From: Methanobacteriota archaeon
GTDB lineage: Archaea; Thermoplasmatota; Thermoplasmata; RBG-16-68-12
Length of the DNA: 13,156 nt
Reading direction: 5' to 3'
Assembly: GCA_005878515.1 (NCBI GenBank)
Contig: VBLZ01000053.1
Location: forward strand, 1-13,156
Shown here: piece after piece, positions 12,298 through 13,156 of the stretch
Layout: each line of letters opens with the position of its first letter
Numbering within the stretch: position 1 is the first letter of the stretch
Position numbers and translations under genes: made by a program
The notes under the pieces: generated by a model
The model's input: only the letters and a program-made list of their open reading frames with translations
Databases searched by the model: none
What the model was told of the DNA's origin: nothing

Positions 12298-13156
12298 ATG
12301 TCTTCCGAGGTCGTTGACTTGACGCTCGAGTTGCCCCCGTCTCCCGAGGATCGTTTCCTCGCGTCGTTCCTCGCCGAACTGCGCGAGCGGATTCCCGCAT
12401 CGAAGGATGAGCTCCAACAATTGAAGCGGCGCATCGCGCGATCTCACGGGGTCGCCGGGATCCCGAGCGATTCGGACGTCCTCGGTCGACTCCCCCTTCC
12501 GATCCGGGATGAATTGGTGGATCTGTTGCGGATCAAGCCCGCGCGCACCGCGAGCGGCGTCGCCGTCGTGACCGTGATGACCGCGCCGCACGCCTGCCCT
12601 CACGGCGTGTGCACTTTCTGTCCGGGTGGACCGAGGTTCGGGACGCCGCAGTCGTACGTCGGCACCGAACCCGCGGCGCGACGGGCGTCGGCTCACGGCT
12701 ATGATCCGGGGGCGCAACTCGTGGCCCGGCTCCGGTCTCTCGAGGAGATCGGTCACCCCACGGACAAGGTCGATCTGATTGTCCTCGGAGGGACCTTCAC
12801 CGCGCTCGACCGCGGATACCAGGAATGGTTCGTGAAAGGATGTCTCGACGCGATGAACGGGTTCGTCTCGGATTCGATCAGCGCGGCACAAGCCGCGAAT
12901 GAAACCGCCGCCGCCCGGTGCATCGGCCTCACGATTGAGACGAAGCCCGACTGCCTCCTCGGGTCGGAGGTCGACGCGTGCCTCGCGCTCGGCACGACCC
13001 GTGTGGAACTCGGTATTCAGTCGACCCACGACGACGTCCTCGAGGCGGTGCATCGCGGCCACACGGATGCCCAGAGCCGGGCCGCATTCCGCGGAGCGAA
13101 GGCCGCCGGCTTGAAAGTCGGCGCGCACATGATGCCGGGCCTCCCCGGTTCGGATT
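12298..13156 (+). CDS. elp3: Elp3: tRNA U34 carboxymethylation radical SAM enzyme, 3' partial
   Basis: The frame is open from ATG 12298 to the window edge; 286 residues are visible and the C-terminal acetyltransferase (GNAT) domain lies outside. The radical-SAM signature is CPHGVCTFCPGG with cysteines at 100, 105 and 108, the C-x4-C-x2-C spacing used by Elp3 rather than the classic CxxxCxxC. Around it are the Elp3 hallmarks KPARTASGVAVVTVMTAPHA, GGPRFGTPQSYVGTEPAARRA, DLIVLGGTFTALDRGYQEWF, GLTIETKPDC, RVELGIQSTHDDVL and GAHMMPGLPGS. Archaeal Elp3 uses SAM and acetyl-CoA to make cm5U at the tRNA wobble uridine, alone, without the other Elongator subunits of eukaryotes. GAGGA (12290-12294) is a weak Shine-Dalgarno. 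The gene may be transcribed with the membrane-protein gene 27 bases upstream. Confidence 0.93.
   Translation, partial: MSSEVVDLTLELPPSPEDRFLASFLAELRERIPASKDELQQLKRRIARSHGVAGIPSDSDVLGRLPLPIRDELVDLLRIKPARTASGVAVVTVMTAPHACPHGVCTFCPGGPRFGTPQSYVGTEPAARRASAHGYDPGAQLVARLRSLEEIGHPTDKVDLIVLGGTFTALDRGYQEWFVKGCLDAMNGFVSDSISAAQAANETAAARCIGLTIETKPDCLLGSEVDACLALGTTRVELGIQSTHDDVLEAVHRGHTDAQSRAAFRGAKAAGLKVGAHMMPGLPGSD

Noticed and set aside
12067..13128. Long open frame on the minus strand opposite elp3 and the membrane-protein gene
   Set aside because: The plus strand carries clear Elp3 motifs, and the minus frame has an arginine-rich, motif-less composition typical of antisense shadows in GC-rich DNA.

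Overview
The window is GC-rich, densely coded DNA that looks archaeal, most likely from the Thermoplasmata/Thermoplasmatota. The grounds are a C-terminal bacterio-opsin-activator-type HTH, a winged-helix STAND ATPase, an archaeal Elp3, a MoaD/SAMP-like protein, and short AT-rich TATA-like boxes about 25-30 nt before start codons. The last point implies leaderless mRNAs for promoter-proximal genes. Genes inside operons instead carry Shine-Dalgarno (SD) sequences, the clearest being at 8111 and 11411. Lineage is inferred from these traits, not from a marker-gene comparison.

Layout. Positions 2-484 hold the 3' part of an HTH_10 regulator. A large STAND NTPase (winged helix, NB-ARC, TPR) follows on + (645-3311). 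Next is a stand-alone sugar-isomerase (SIS) protein resembling the isomerase half of GlmS (3462-4520), which overlaps tail-to-tail with a minus-strand winged-helix regulator (4465-4926). Two more minus-strand genes follow, each with its own promoter: a CoxG-like SRPBCC protein (5014-5442) and a 62-residue conserved-looking basic protein (5575-5763). A small plus-strand gene at 5883-6175 appears to be split by a one-base frameshift.

The second half holds a GlcD/AGPS-type FAD oxidase (6218-7627), a two-gene operon of small membrane proteins behind a TATATATA promoter (7748-8422), and a minus-strand operon coding for a MoaD/ThiS-like protein ending in Gly-Gly and a BNR/Asp-box beta-propeller (9878-8507). 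Divergent to that operon is a NIF3-like protein (10034-10864). The end of the window has a winged-helix regulator plus a small Sm/SH3-like protein (10970-11686), a four-helix membrane protein (11737-12270) and the 5' part of elp3 (12298 to the window end).

Most genes are probably housekeeping or regulatory. I see no CRISPR array, insertion sequence, tRNA or rRNA, and no gap over 300 bases without a gene. The points most worth a second look are the MoaD/beta-propeller operon, the frameshifted small gene, the DNA-binding STAND protein, and the two classes of translation start.
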